64,000 nt of DNA from Demequina silvatica (lineage in GTDB: Bacteria; Actinomycetota; Actinomycetes; Actinomycetales; Demequinaceae), in NCBI RefSeq assembly GCF_000971215.1, contig NZ_BBMA01000004.1, positions 248,001 to 312,000 of the forward strand, given 5' to 3'. Made by a program: the position numbers and the translations under genes. The stretch's first letter is position 1; every line of letters starts with the position of its first letter. Below are positions 1 through 10,796 of the stretch, piece by piece. Under the pieces are notes generated by a model that ran no database searches, was not told the DNA's origin, and saw nothing but the letters and a program-made list of their open reading frames with translations.

Positions 1-38
1 GCGGACGCGACGTCGAGCAGCTCTGTCGGCGTGGTCAT
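1..38 (-). CDS. 5' end of an unidentified gene running off the window
   Basis: Only twelve full codons are present (MTTPTELLDVAS), reading leftwards off the edge. The ATG follows a TACGAT hexamer (46-51) by 7 nt, the spacing seen at many other genes here, which supports a genuine leaderless start divergent from sepH. The N-terminus looks like that of inositol monophosphatase family proteins, which I recall being encoded near sepH in related bacteria. Twelve residues cannot establish that, so the product is best treated as unknown. Confidence 0.45.
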   Translation of the reverse strand, partial: MTTPTELLDVAS

Positions 39-45
39 GGTCCAC

Positions 46-51
46 ATCGTA
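46..51 (-). promoter_or_regulatory. Putative -10 element (TACGAT) of the leftward gene
   Basis: On the minus strand TACGAT ends 7 nt before the ATG at 38. There is no Shine-Dalgarno sequence between them, so transcription probably starts at the A of the ATG. Confidence 0.4.
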
Positions 52-122
52 GGCGCCGCGCCAATCCGTCCGGCCCGGGGTGTCGTGCGTCCGGTCCGTC
101 CGGCGCGTGGCACCCTGATGCC

Positions 123-1172
123 ATGACTCGCCTCACCCTCGTGGGTCCCTCCGAGGACGGCCTTCACCTTGTCGTGGAGGCCGAGTCGGGTGACCGCTTC
201 GAGCTCCCCCTGACCGACGAGCTGCGCCACGCGGTGCGCTACACCAGACCCGCGCGCCGGGCGGCGGAGACGGTCGAGGAGGCCGAGGCGCCCACCATGA
301 CGCCGCGCGAGATCCAGCAGCGCATCCGTTCCGGGCTGACCGCCGGTGAGCTCGCCGAGCTCACCGGCATGTCGCTCGCCGCGATCGAGAAGTACGAGGG
401 CCCCGTGGCCGCCGAGCGGCAGTACATCGCGGACCTCGCCCGCGAGACCCGGATCGGCCGCGACCCGAGCGCCCCCCAGCTGGGCGAGCTCGTGACGGAC
501 CGCCTCGCCGCGCGCGGCGTGGACCCGGAGTCCGTGGCGTGGGACGCGTGGCGCGAGATCGACGAGCCGTGGCGCGTCGCCGCCGACTACCGCGTGTCCG
601 GCCGAGGCGTGCGCGCCCTGTGGACGTTCGACCACGCCGCCCGCACCGTCACCGCCGAGGACGAGGAGGCCCGCTGGCTCTCCGAGACCGAGCTGCTCGA
701 CGTCCCGATCCCCCGCCGCCACCTCAGCGCCGTGCGCGAGAGCGAGGGCGACCTGCTGCGCCCGCTCGAGGCCACCCGGCCGCCCGCCCCCGCGACCGCG
801 GCGACGCCCGTGGTGCGGCAGGACGATGCGGCGGTCGCCGAGCGCATCGCGTTGCCTCCGCGCGTGGAGCCGAGCCCCACCGAGCTGCTGCTCGACGACC
901 TGGACCTGCGCCGCGGCACGCGCGAGACGGTCGACGAGGACGAGGACGACGAGGAGTTCGAGGGATTCGGCCCGGCGGTCCGCGCCCGCGAGGCGGAGAC
1001 CGGCTTCACGCACCCCGCCGGGCGTGCCCGCGAGGAAGCGACGGCTCCGACCGCCGAGGTGCCTCAGGCGAAGGCTGAGGAGCCCGTCGAGCGCCGCGCG
1101 AGCAAGCGCGGACGCGCGTCGGTGCCCAGCTGGGACGAGATCGTCTTCGGCGCGAAGAACGACCAGGGCTGA
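123..1172 (+). CDS. sepH: Septation protein SepH (DUF3071)
   Basis: SepH is an actinobacterial division protein that stimulates FtsZ assembly. The N-terminal block (about residues 1-100) carries the DUF3071 signature: it begins MTRLTLVGPSEDGLHLVV and has a helix-turn-helix-like stretch at about 60-85 (MTPREIQQRIRSGLTAGELA, then the ELTGMSLAAIEKYEGP region). The remaining residues to 349 are a charged, low-complexity tail rich in Glu, Asp, Arg and Ala that ends in a basic segment near SWDEIVFGAKN, as in homologues. No Shine-Dalgarno sequence precedes the ATG; a CACCCT hexamer lies 6 nt upstream. The gene is convergent with the phosphodiesterase gene, whose stop is 7 nt away. Family assignment is firm; the function is taken from characterised Streptomyces and mycobacterial SepH. 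Confidence 0.9.
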   Translation: MTRLTLVGPSEDGLHLVVEAESGDRFELPLTDELRHAVRYTRPARRAAETVEEAEAPTMTPREIQQRIRSGLTAGELAELTGMSLAAIEKYEGPVAAERQYIADLARETRIGRDPSAPQLGELVTDRLAARGVDPESVAWDAWREIDEPWRVAADYRVSGRGVRALWTFDHAARTVTAEDEEARWLSETELLDVPIPRRHLSAVRESEGDLLRPLEATRPPAPATAATPVVRQDDAAVAERIALPPRVEPSPTELLLDDLDLRRGTRETVDEDEDDEEFEGFGPAVRAREAETGFTHPAGRAREEATAPTAEVPQAKAEEPVERRASKRGRASVPSWDEIVFGAKNDQG

Positions 1173-1179
1173 CCCGCCC

Positions 1180-2349
1180 CTACGCCTCCCCGGCGACCAG
1201 GAGCGGCACCTGCAGCTCCTCCTCGGTGAGCGACCCGTGGACACCCACGAGCGCGAGCGCCTGCGCGGTCTGCGTGCGCGAGTCCACCACGGTGGCGCGG
1301 CCCGCCATCGCGACCACCACGTCGCCGATCCGCTCCTCGACGTGCCCCGAGACGGGACCGAACAGCCCCAGGCTCACGGCCTCGTCGCGCAGCAGCACCG
1401 CCGCGTTGTCCCCCAGCACGTCGCGCCACCTGGCCGCGACCGCGGGGGCGACCCCCGCATCGTCCATGTGAAGGTGCAGCGCGCGCGGCTCCCCCGCCAC
1501 CAGGCGCACGTCGCGCGCCAGCGCGGGCTCCGCGCCCAGGTCCCAACGGGGCGCGCCGGTGACGTCGACCATGCCGTGGTCCGCGGTCACCACCATCGCG
1601 GCGTGGCGGGGCAGGCGGGCGCGCAGGCGGCGCAGCTCCTGGTCGGCGTCCTCGAGCGCGGCCACCCACTCGTCCGACTGCCAGCCGTGCTTGTGGCCGG
1701 CGGCGTCGATGTCGCCCCAGTAGCAGTACGTGAGGCCCGGCCTGCGGGCGCGCTGGATCGCCTCGTCGACGCGGTCGGACAGCCGCTCCGCGCCCACGAA
1801 CTCGCCGCCCGACAGCGCCGCGCGCGTGAGGCCGGAGCCGGCGAAGCGGCGCTTGCCGAGCGAGGCGACGGGGAGGCCGCCCTCGTGCGCGACGCGCATG
1901 AGCGAGGGCTCGCGCTGCCACGTGTCCGGGTCGTCGGCGCCCTCCCACGACACGAGGTTCGCGGCGGCGCCCGTCGCCGGGTTGTGCGCCGTGTACCCGG
2001 TCATGCCGGTCGCGCCGGACGCGCGGCCCGTGCCGAACAGCGCGAGCGAGGTCGCGGTGGTGGTCGGGAAGCCGGCGGTGATGACGCCTGACTCCGTGGA
2101 GCGCAGGAACGGCGCGTGCCCGCGGCGCGCGTCGAGCTGGTGGTGGCCGAGCCCGTCGAGCAGCACCACCACGATGTGGTCCGCGGTGGGGATGCCCAGG
2201 CGGATCCGGTCCGCCTCGGCGTCGCGCCCGGTGACCGCGTCGCCCGCGCCCACCGCGGCGAGCGCGCCGGGCAGCACCGCTCCCAGCTCGAGCCCGCCGT
2301 AGTCGGGAAGGGACAGCCCGGCGGCGGTCAGCCGCCCGGCGGGATTCAC
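1180..2349 (-). CDS. Alkaline-phosphatase-superfamily phosphodiesterase / nucleotide pyrophosphatase
   Basis: A 389-residue type I phosphodiesterase/nucleotide pyrophosphatase-like hydrolase. Metal-site motifs are visible in order: VVLLDGLGHHQL (first Asp), TAGFPTTTATSLA (the Thr that acts as nucleophile in this superfamily), and VVTADHGMVDV (Asp-His). A further His is expected in the GVHGSLTEEEL segment near the C-terminus. The natural substrate cannot be read from the sequence. The start chosen is the GTG at 2349, which overlaps the TGA of the upstream DUF5998 gene (GTGA), so translation is probably coupled and both genes form one leftward operon. The frame stays open further upstream, but that part lies inside DUF5998 coding sequence. 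Actinobacterial chromosomes often carry this pair beside topoisomerase IV. Confidence 0.82.
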   Translation of the reverse strand: MNPAGRLTAAGLSLPDYGGLELGAVLPGALAAVGAGDAVTGRDAEADRIRLGIPTADHIVVVLLDGLGHHQLDARRGHAPFLRSTESGVITAGFPTTTATSLALFGTGRASGATGMTGYTAHNPATGAAANLVSWEGADDPDTWQREPSLMRVAHEGGLPVASLGKRRFAGSGLTRAALSGGEFVGAERLSDRVDEAIQRARRPGLTYCYWGDIDAAGHKHGWQSDEWVAALEDADQELRRLRARLPRHAAMVVTADHGMVDVTGAPRWDLGAEPALARDVRLVAGEPRALHLHMDDAGVAPAVAARWRDVLGDNAAVLLRDEAVSLGLFGPVSGHVEERIGDVVVAMAGRATVVDSRTQTAQALALVGVHGSLTEEELQVPLLVAGEA

Positions 2350-2912
2350 CCCCGCGCCCCGATCGCTCCCTGCAGCACGCCCGCGAAGTCCTGAAGCGCC
2401 CGGATCGAGTCCTCGCCGTCGGCGATCATGCTGACGCGCACCAGGATGTCGTCCGAGGTGAGGTTGCCCGTGTAGCCGTGGTCCGCCTCGCAGCTCTCGT
2501 CGCCGCACGAGGCGGGCTCGAGATCCACGCGCGAGTGCACGGAGCCGCCGACCGCGAGCACCAGCTCGCTGGGCAGGTCGCCCTCCTTGAACCGCTCCGG
2601 CTCGTGCACCACGTGCGTCATCGCGGTGTTGCGGATCGCGGACAGCGCCGTGGTCTCGACGGTCGCGGAGGCCTCGTGGCGCCCCTCGACGGTGTGGCCC
2701 GCGCCGTCGTCCATGTGGACGCGCAGCAGGCGCGTGTCGGTGATGACCAGCACGGTCATGTGCCGGCGGACCTCGCGGTCGTCGAACGTGGTCTCCGCGT
2801 GGACGAAGTGCGCGCGCACGGTCTCGGCGCCGATCGCGGAACGGAGGACGGAGGTGGCGAGCGCCGGGTAGTACCCCGCGATCCGCACCGCCTGGTCGAG
2901 GGTCTGAGCCAT
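2346..2912 (-). CDS. DUF5998 family protein
   Basis: A 188-residue conserved actinobacterial protein of unknown function ([20 protein letters not shown]...). It is predicted cytosolic: no signal peptide or membrane segment. The central part alternates short beta-like stretches ([16 protein letters not shown]) with acidic loops, and a cysteine-containing segment ([14 protein letters not shown]) lies at about 135-150. It is the first gene of the operon with the phosphodiesterase. The ATG at 2912 is preferred because GAGAAT sits 7 nt upstream (2920-2925) and homology-like sequence begins at MAQTLDQ. It is divergent from parC across 155 bp. Family name from pattern recognition; no function proposed. 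Confidence 0.75.
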   Translation of the reverse strand: MAQTLDQAVRIAGYYPALATSVLRSAIGAETVRAHFVHAETTFDDREVRRHMTVLVITDTRLLRVHMDDGAGHTVEGRHEASATVETTALSAIRNTAMTHVVHEPERFKEGDLPSELVLAVGGSVHSRVDLEPASCGDESCEADHGYTGNLTSDDILVRVSMIADGEDSIRALQDFAGVLQGAIGARG

Positions 2913-2919
2913 GGCCGAT

Positions 2920-2925
2920 ATTCTC
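2920..2925 (-). promoter_or_regulatory. Putative -10 (GAGAAT) for the DUF5998 operon
   Basis: The minus-strand hexamer GAGAAT ends 7 nt before the ATG at 2912. It fits nAnnnT but lacks the leading T, so it is weaker than the TAnnnT examples. Confidence 0.3.
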
Positions 2926-2961
2926 TCACCTTCGTGGGCTCCCCCACCGCGCATCCCCCAG

Positions 2962-2971
2962 GGACGATGCG
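2962..2971 (+). repeat. GGACGATGCG element, in the divergent DUF5998/parC gap
   Basis: Exact 10-mer followed by CGGGCC. It lies 50 nt upstream of the DUF5998 start and about 100 nt upstream of parC. Confidence 0.6.
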
Positions 2972-3023
2972 CGGGCCAGGCGGGCGGCCCGCGAGCCTGT
3001 GCGCACGTGTCGGACGGACGCGA

Positions 3024-3029
3024 GACAAT
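3024..3029 (+). promoter_or_regulatory. Possible -10 (GACAAT) upstream of parC
   Basis: GACAAT in a small A-rich patch would give a leader of about 30 nt carrying the GAGG ribosome binding site of parC. No convincing -35 is visible. Confidence 0.25.
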
Positions 3030-3067
3030 ACGGGCTGGATCCGGACCCCGAAGAGACGAGGTGGCAG

Positions 3068-5515
<2,448 letters not shown>

Positions 5516-5530
5516 GCCCGGGTACCGGAG

Positions 5531-5540
5531 GGACGATGCG
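5531..5540 (+). repeat. GGACGATGCG element, convergent parC/5550 gap
   Basis: Exact copy continuing as GGGGCCGGG, identical over 19 bases to the copy at 60294. It occupies most of the 34-bp gap between two converging genes. Confidence 0.6.
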
Positions 5541-5549
5541 GGGGCCGGG

Positions 5550-6389
5550 TCAGAGCCCCGGCTCGCCCTGGTCGTCCAGCAGCGAGGGCCCCGCGCTCGC
5601 GCGTCCCTCGCGCAGGCGGACGCCGTCCGCGACCAGGAGCACGTCGCCGCGGAAGAACCGCAGCAGCCACAGCACCGCGTCGACGTTCGGGTCGTGCTGG
5701 ATGCGGGCGGGAGCGCCCGCGCCGGCGCGCGCCGAGCGCTTCCCGATCACGTCGAGCACCGAGTGGACCGCGAGGGTGTACTGGCCGCGCAGCACGGTCT
5801 CGAGCGGGCGGGCGACCTTGCGGTAGCGCACCTTGACGCCGTGCTCCCCCGCCTCGACGTCCGCTCGATGCCCCACCTCCGCGGTGCGGCGCACATACAG
5901 GCCCTTCTTCGGGAGCACCCGGGCGACCGCGACACCGCGGCGCATCGCGATCTCGAGCGCGAACGCGAGCCCGTAGCCCGAGGCCTCCCCCGTGTTCGAG
6001 AACACCGCCACGTCGCCGGGCACCTCCCGCTCGCGCAGGACGAGCACCGCGACCGTGGGATGACCGCGCTCCGCCGCGTCGATCGCGCCGTTGACGGCGA
6101 GGTGGAGGAAGCGGCGGCGGCGCAGCGGCTCGGGGACCACCAGCAGGCGGCATCCCAGGTCCGCGGCGCGCACGATCGCCTCGCGCACGTCGCCGCGGAC
6201 CAGCCCGCCGTCGGCGATGTCGAGGTCCGGCGCGCGCTCGCGCAGCCTCTCCGCGTCGTCGAACAGCGCGTCGGAGCTCAGCATCACCACCGAGGCGGCC
6301 GCGTCCGCGATGCGCGCGAGCCCGCGCTCGCTGAAGCGGTGGCCGTCGAGCACCGCGATGCGGCGCGTCGGCTCGATCACGGGCGTCAT
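5550..6389 (-). CDS. Unrecognised 279-residue protein, third gene of the thrE operon
   Basis: I do not recognise this protein. It is predicted soluble: no signal peptide or clear membrane helix. The first half (RRIAVLDGHRFSERG, then a Val/Leu-rich strand, DVREAIVRAADLGCRLLVVP) alternates strands and helices like a Rossmann or UspA-type fold. The middle contains VAVFSNTGEASGYGLAFALE and LPKKGLYVRR. The C-terminal third is basic. Its ATG overlaps the stop of the preceding gene (ATGA) and has a strong GGGGGAGGT ribosome binding site, so it is translationally coupled to the 118-residue membrane protein and lies downstream of thrE. A stress-protein-like or ligand-binding role is possible but not supported by a diagnostic motif. 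Confidence 0.6.
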   Translation of the reverse strand: MTPVIEPTRRIAVLDGHRFSERGLARIADAAASVVMLSSDALFDDAERLRERAPDLDIADGGLVRGDVREAIVRAADLGCRLLVVPEPLRRRRFLHLAVNGAIDAAERGHPTVAVLVLREREVPGDVAVFSNTGEASGYGLAFALEIAMRRGVAVARVLPKKGLYVRRTAEVGHRADVEAGEHGVKVRYRKVARPLETVLRGQYTLAVHSVLDVIGKRSARAGAGAPARIQHDPNVDAVLWLLRFFRGDVLLVADGVRLREGRASAGPSLLDDQGEPGL

Positions 6390-6742
6390 CGGACCTCCCC
6401 CGCGAGGGTCGTGAGCCGCGCCTCGACCAGCGCCTCCCACCGCCGCGCGCGCCGGCGCGCCTCCACCACGCCCAGCGCCGCGAACGCGGCGGAGCCCAGC
6501 GCCCACGTCGCGGCCCGCCGTCGACCGGCCAGCGCGAGGCCTCCGGCGGCACCGAGCCCCATCACCACGCCCCCGAGCGCGCCCGCGTAGGACCGCGCGT
6601 ACGCCAGCATCAGCCCGAGCGCGACCGGATCCTGCGCGCCCGACACGGCCCGCGCATCGTCCACCCTCACCCGGCGAGGGAGCATCCCCGCGCCCATCCA
6701 CGGCAGCGCGGGCTCCAGATCGCGATACCTCGACGGCCCCAT
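6386..6742 (-). CDS. Small membrane protein of unknown function, between thrE and the 279-residue gene
   Basis: 118 residues with two hydrophobic stretches (about 42-72, rich in Gly, Ala and Leu with ALGGVVMGLGAAGGLAL; and about 80-95, AATWALGSAAFAALGVV), separated by a short basic loop GRRRA and followed by an Arg-rich C-terminus. This suggests a two-helix membrane hairpin with both ends cytoplasmic. GGGAGGGG precedes the ATG. It starts 24 nt after the thrE stop, and its own stop overlaps the next start. The codon pattern matches the neighbours. No family recognised. Confidence 0.6.
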   Translation of the reverse strand: MGPSRYRDLEPALPWMGAGMLPRRVRVDDARAVSGAQDPVALGLMLAYARSYAGALGGVVMGLGAAGGLALAGRRRAATWALGSAAFAALGVVEARRRARRWEALVEARLTTLAGEVR

Positions 6743-6766
6743 GCGCCCCTCCCTTCGCGTCGCCGG

Positions 6767-8053
6767 TCAGCCCCGGTCGAACGCCCAGTCGCGGTCGGTG
6801 ATGAGCTTCGCGATCACCAGGCCGACCATGATCGACAGCACCACCAGCACCACCTGCAGGATCGCACCGATGGTGTCGGTGTAGCTGCCCTCGTTGAGGC
6901 TCACCACCGACTGGAACGCGAGCACGCCGGGGATCATCACCAGCACCGCGGGCACCTGGAGCGTGATGATCGGGGACGGGGTGCGCGGTGCCGCGACGGC
7001 CACCAGCACCCCGACGAGCACGCACGCCACCACGGTCGCCATCTGGATCATGACGCCCTGGTCGATGAGGACGAGGCGGAACGTGTTCGACACCATGCCG
7101 ATGAGCGCCGCCGCGATCGCCATGCGCCACGGTGAGTTGAACATGAGCGCGAAGCCGAGGACACCCACCAGGCTCGCGACGGCCATGAGGGCGAAGTGCG
7201 GGACCGGGTCGAGCGCGATGGGCTCGCGCGCGCTCGAGTCGAGGGCGCCCACCAGGGTCATCGCCCACACCGACAGCGCGGCGCCCACGATCATCATGGT
7301 CGCGAAGACCAGGCGCGAGATGCCCGCCGAGAAGTCGAGCTTGGCCATGTCCAACGCCGCGGTGATGAGCGGGAAGCCCGGCAGCAGGAACAGCGTGCAC
7401 GCGATGTAGCCGGACGCATGCACGTCCACGGTGGTGCCGAACAGCGCGAACACGGCGACGGACGCGAGGTAGATCCCGCAGGCGAGCGCCGCGGCGGCCA
7501 TGGTGGTGCCGAAGGGGTTGAAGCCCCGGTGCGCGAGGGCGCGGCGCATGAACTGGCCGAGCGTGGCGGCGATGAGGACCGCGAGCACCTCGAGCGGGCG
7601 CGCGTTGTTGAGCACCGCGAACGCCGCGCAGGCGGCGCCGGCGGAGAGGGCGTTGACCGCCGGGTGGTACAGCGCGGGCTTGGCCTCGATCCGGTCGAGG
7701 GCGGCGTTGACGTCCTCGACGGTGGTGCGGTCGGGGATGGTGGTGCGGAAGTCGTCGAGCAGCTGGATGCGCTCCGCGTTGACGCCGAACTTGCGCACCT
7801 CCGTCACCTCGGTGCGGAAGATCGCGCCGCGATGCGTGGTGGCGGTGATCTCCGTGAACGTCACGGCGGCGGTGTGCCGGTCGATCCCGAGCGCGCGCGC
7901 GACGGCGTCCATCGCCTCCTTCACCCGGTAGCTCGCGGTGCCGGCGGCGAGCATCATGCGGCCGACGCGGAGGATCGCCCCGGACTGCTGGATCAGCCCC
8001 ACGGGCTCCAACGAGTGCTCGGGGTCCCGGGGTGTCGCGCGTTCGTCGGCCAT
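6767..8053 (-). CDS. thrE: Threonine/serine exporter family protein (ThrE-like)
   Basis: 428 residues combining the N-terminal cytosolic ThrE domain (DUF1212: LRVGRMMLAAGTASYRVKEAM, then ITATTHRGAIFRTEVTEV) with about ten membrane helices, the last five forming the ThrE_2-like half (VLVMIPGVLAFQSVVSLNEG near residues 370-390). Homologues such as Corynebacterium ThrE export threonine and serine driven by the proton gradient. This is the single-polypeptide form. It is the first gene of a leftward operon followed after 24 nt by two small unrecognised genes, which may modulate or accompany export. GAGGG lies just upstream of the ATG at 8053. Confidence 0.85.
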   Translation of the reverse strand: MADERATPRDPEHSLEPVGLIQQSGAILRVGRMMLAAGTASYRVKEAMDAVARALGIDRHTAAVTFTEITATTHRGAIFRTEVTEVRKFGVNAERIQLLDDFRTTIPDRTTVEDVNAALDRIEAKPALYHPAVNALSAGAACAAFAVLNNARPLEVLAVLIAATLGQFMRRALAHRGFNPFGTTMAAAALACGIYLASVAVFALFGTTVDVHASGYIACTLFLLPGFPLITAALDMAKLDFSAGISRLVFATMMIVGAALSVWAMTLVGALDSSAREPIALDPVPHFALMAVASLVGVLGFALMFNSPWRMAIAAALIGMVSNTFRLVLIDQGVMIQMATVVACVLVGVLVAVAAPRTPSPIITLQVPAVLVMIPGVLAFQSVVSLNEGSYTDTIGAILQVVLVVLSIMVGLVIAKLITDRDWAFDRG

Positions 8054-8124
8054 CTCATCCCTCGTGTCGGTGGCGCGGCTGCGCCGCTGGGTGCTCCGGG
8101 GACTTCATTGTGGCAAAGCGTGGT

Positions 8125-8143
8125 GCGGCGCGGACGGCGCCGC
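8125..8143 (-). terminator. Hairpin after the parE operon
   Basis: GCGGCGC (8125-8131) and GCGCCGC (8137-8143) form a 7-bp stem with a 5-nt loop. It lies 5 nt past the stop of the leftward gene at 8149 and ahead of thrE. Confidence 0.45.
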
Positions 8144-8148
8144 GCGGA

Positions 8149-8598
8149 TCAGCGCGGGGTGCCGACGCGGCGGTGCCAGTCGCGTACCCGCGCCAGCCGC
8201 GAGTCGTGCAGCGCACGGTCGCCGCGGTCGAGGCCCACCACGGCGAGCCCGCCGACGACGGTCGCGGCCACCGCTCCGGCGGTCGCGACGCCGGTGAGCA
8301 CCAGCGCGATCACGACGGCCGCCGCGATCGCGGTGCCCAGGATGGCGAGACCGTGACCCGGGGCGGCGTGCTCGCGGCGCCACAGCTCGTCGAGGAGGTC
8401 GAGCTCGCGCTCGGACTCCATGAGCTCCTCCTCCAGCAGCGCGCAGCGCGCCGGCAGCCCGTGGACGGGAGCCGTGCGGAACACCGTGCGGGCGCCCAGT
8501 TCCCGCACCTGCGGGCGCTGGTGGAAGCCGTAGGGGTGCACGGGGCACGGCGGGGCGCCCTCGCGAACCTCCGTCGCGCGCGCGGGCAGGCCGCTCAT
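8149..8598 (-). CDS. Small membrane protein translationally coupled to parE
   Basis: 149 residues. The N-terminal 60 residues are soluble and contain two cysteines (PPCPVHPYG, ARCALLEEELMESERE). A Glu-rich helix precedes a long hydrophobic block at about 82-122 (GLAILGTAIAAAVVIALVLT and a Val/Ala/Gly-rich continuation) that can form two membrane helices, followed by a basic tail. The ATG at 8598 overlaps the parE stop (ATGA), so it is almost certainly co-translated with the topoisomerase subunit. A membrane partner for a topoisomerase operon is unexpected, and I recognise no family. The start is set by the overlap rather than by a ribosome binding site. Confidence 0.6.
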   Translation of the reverse strand: MSGLPARATEVREGAPPCPVHPYGFHQRPQVRELGARTVFRTAPVHGLPARCALLEEELMESERELDLLDELWRREHAAPGHGLAILGTAIAAAVVIALVLTGVATAGAVAATVVGGLAVVGLDRGDRALHDSRLARVRDWHRRVGTPR

Positions 8599-10700
8599 GC
8601 GTCGATCCTCGAGCGGTCGAGCGACGCGGCGCCGGCGATGATGAAGTCGCGGCGGGGTGCCACGTCGTTGCCCATGAGCAGCTCGAACACGCGCTCGGCC
8701 GCGGCGGCGTCCGCGCTGGTGACGCGGCGCAGGGTGCGCTTGCCCGGGTCCATCGTGGTCTCGGCGAGCTGGTCGGCGTCCATCTCGCCCAGGCCCTTGT
8801 AGCGCTGGATGTCGTCCTTGAACTTGCGGCCGGCACGCTTGAGGTCGCGCAGGGTCTCCTGCAGCTCCTTCTCGGAGTACGTGTAGATGTACTCCTTCTC
8901 GCGGCGCGCGGAGCCGGACACCTCGATGCGGTGCAGCGGCGGCACTGCCGCGAACACGCGTCCGGCGTCGACGAGCGGCCGCATGTAGCGGAAGAACAGC
9001 GTGAGCAGCAGCGTGCGGATGTGCGCGCCGTCGACGTCCGCGTCCGTCATCAGGATGATCTTGCCGTAACGGGCCGCGTCGAGGTCGAACGTGCGTCCCG
9101 AGCCCGCGCCCACCACCTGGATGATCGACGCGCACTCGGCGTTGTGGAGCATGTCGGTGACGGACGCCTTCTGGACGTTGAGGATCTTGCCGCGGATGGG
9201 CAGCAGCGCCTGGAAGTCGGAGCGGCGCGCGAGCTTCGCGGTGCCGAGCGCCGAGTCGCCCTCGACGATGAACAGCTCCGACTGCTCCACGTCGTTCGAG
9301 CGGCAGTCCGCGAGCTTCGCCGGCAGCGAGGAGGTCTCGAGCGCGTTCTTGCGGCGCGAGATCTCCTTCTGCTTGCGGGCGGCGACGCGCGCGCGCATCT
9401 CCGCGACCACCTTCTCGAGGACGGTGTTCGCCTGGGCCTTGGTGTCGCGCTTGGTCGAGGTGAGGATGGCGGCGAGCTGCTGCTCGACCACCTTCGCCAC
9501 GATGCCGCGCACGGGGCCCGTGCCCAGAACCTCCTTGGTCTGGCCCTCGAACTGCGGCTCGGGGATGCGCACGGTCACCACGGCGGTGAGGCCCGCCATG
9601 ATGTCGTCCTTCTCGATCCGCTCCGCGCCGTCCTTGCCCGTGAGCTTGAGGCGGCGCGCGTTGGCGGCGATCTGCGCGCGCAGCACCTTCACCAGCCCGG
9701 CCTCGAAGCCGGCGAGGTGGGTGCCGCCCTTGGGGGTGGAGATGATGTTGACGAACGAGCGGGTCTCGGTCTCGTAGCCCGTGCCCCAACGCAGCGCCAC
9801 ATCGACGGTGCACTCGCGCTCGACCTCCTCGGAGACCAGGTGCCCGTTGGGCTTGAGCACCGGCACGGTCTCCGTGTAGGTGCCCTGACCCGAGAGCTCC
9901 CAGGTGTCCGTCACCGCGACGTCCGCGGCGATGAAGTCGACGAAGTCCTTGGCGCCGCCCTCGTACCGGAACTCCTCCTCGTGGGGCTCCGCGGGGTTGC
10001 GCTGGTCGCGCACCACCAGCGTGAGGCCGGGCACCAGGAACGCGGTCTGGCGCGCGCGCACCAGCAGGTCGTCGTAGCTGAAGGACGCGGTCTTGTTGAA
10101 GATCTGGCGGTCCGCCCAGTAGCGGATCCGGGTGCCGGTGCGTGCCTTCGCGACCTTGCCGACGACCGCGAGCTCGGAGCCGGTGACGAACGGCATGAAC
10201 TCGGCGTCGGGCACCGCGCCGGAGGCGGGGTCCTTGAAGTAGCCCGGCTCGCCGCGCCGGAAGCCCATGTGGTGCGTCTTGCCGCCGCGGTCGACCCACA
10301 CGTCGAGCCGCTCGGACAGGGCGTTCACCACGGAGGCGCCCACGCCGTGCAGGCCGCCCGACGCGGCGTACGAGCCGCCGCCGAACTTGCCGCCCGCGTG
10401 GAGCTTGGTCATGACGACCTCGACGCCCGTGAGCCCGGTCTTGGGCTCGATGTCGACGGGGATGCCGCGGCCGGAGTCGCGCACCTCCACCGAGTCGTCG
10501 GGGTGCAGCACGATCTCGATGCGGTCGCCGAACCCGCCCAGCGCCTCGTCGACCGAGTTGTCGATGATCTCCCACAGGCAGTGCATGAGGCCCCGGGAGT
10601 CCGTGGTGCCGATGTACATGCCGGGTCGCTTGCGCACCGCCTCGAGCCCCTCGAGGACGGACAGATGCCTAGCGGAGTAGTCGTTCGCCACGGCGGACAT
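8595..10700 (-). CDS. parE: DNA topoisomerase IV subunit B / GyrB-like (ParE)
   Basis: A 701-residue ATPase subunit of type IIA topoisomerase. The GHKL ATP-binding domain shows LEGLEAVRKRPGMYIG, EIIDNSVDEA and DSGRGIPVDI. The transducer domain follows. The TOPRIM domain (about 440-560) has LFIVEGDSALG and the metal-binding DADVDG motif in ILMTDADVDGAHIRTLLLT. The C-terminal block ends RRDFIIAGAASLDRSRIDA. The frame is open to an ATG at 10721, but the internal ATG at 10700 is preferred because GGAGG lies 11 nt upstream of it and nothing resembling a ribosome binding site precedes 10721. The partner is ParC at 3068-5515; the two genes are on opposite strands, separated by the thrE operon. The stop overlaps the start of a small membrane gene. 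Confidence 0.9.
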   Translation of the reverse strand: MSAVANDYSARHLSVLEGLEAVRKRPGMYIGTTDSRGLMHCLWEIIDNSVDEALGGFGDRIEIVLHPDDSVEVRDSGRGIPVDIEPKTGLTGVEVVMTKLHAGGKFGGGSYAASGGLHGVGASVVNALSERLDVWVDRGGKTHHMGFRRGEPGYFKDPASGAVPDAEFMPFVTGSELAVVGKVAKARTGTRIRYWADRQIFNKTASFSYDDLLVRARQTAFLVPGLTLVVRDQRNPAEPHEEEFRYEGGAKDFVDFIAADVAVTDTWELSGQGTYTETVPVLKPNGHLVSEEVERECTVDVALRWGTGYETETRSFVNIISTPKGGTHLAGFEAGLVKVLRAQIAANARRLKLTGKDGAERIEKDDIMAGLTAVVTVRIPEPQFEGQTKEVLGTGPVRGIVAKVVEQQLAAILTSTKRDTKAQANTVLEKVVAEMRARVAARKQKEISRRKNALETSSLPAKLADCRSNDVEQSELFIVEGDSALGTAKLARRSDFQALLPIRGKILNVQKASVTDMLHNAECASIIQVVGAGSGRTFDLDAARYGKIILMTDADVDGAHIRTLLLTLFFRYMRPLVDAGRVFAAVPPLHRIEVSGSARREKEYIYTYSEKELQETLRDLKRAGRKFKDDIQRYKGLGEMDADQLAETTMDPGKRTLRRVTSADAAAAERVFELLMGNDVAPRRDFIIAGAASLDRSRIDA

Positions 10701-10796
10701 CTTAGTTGCGCCCTCCGACATCGCGGCGCAGGCCCACCGCGGGTGTGCGGATGATCGCCGGACGTGGGAGCGTTGTCCCTGGCAGGGAGGCTGACG

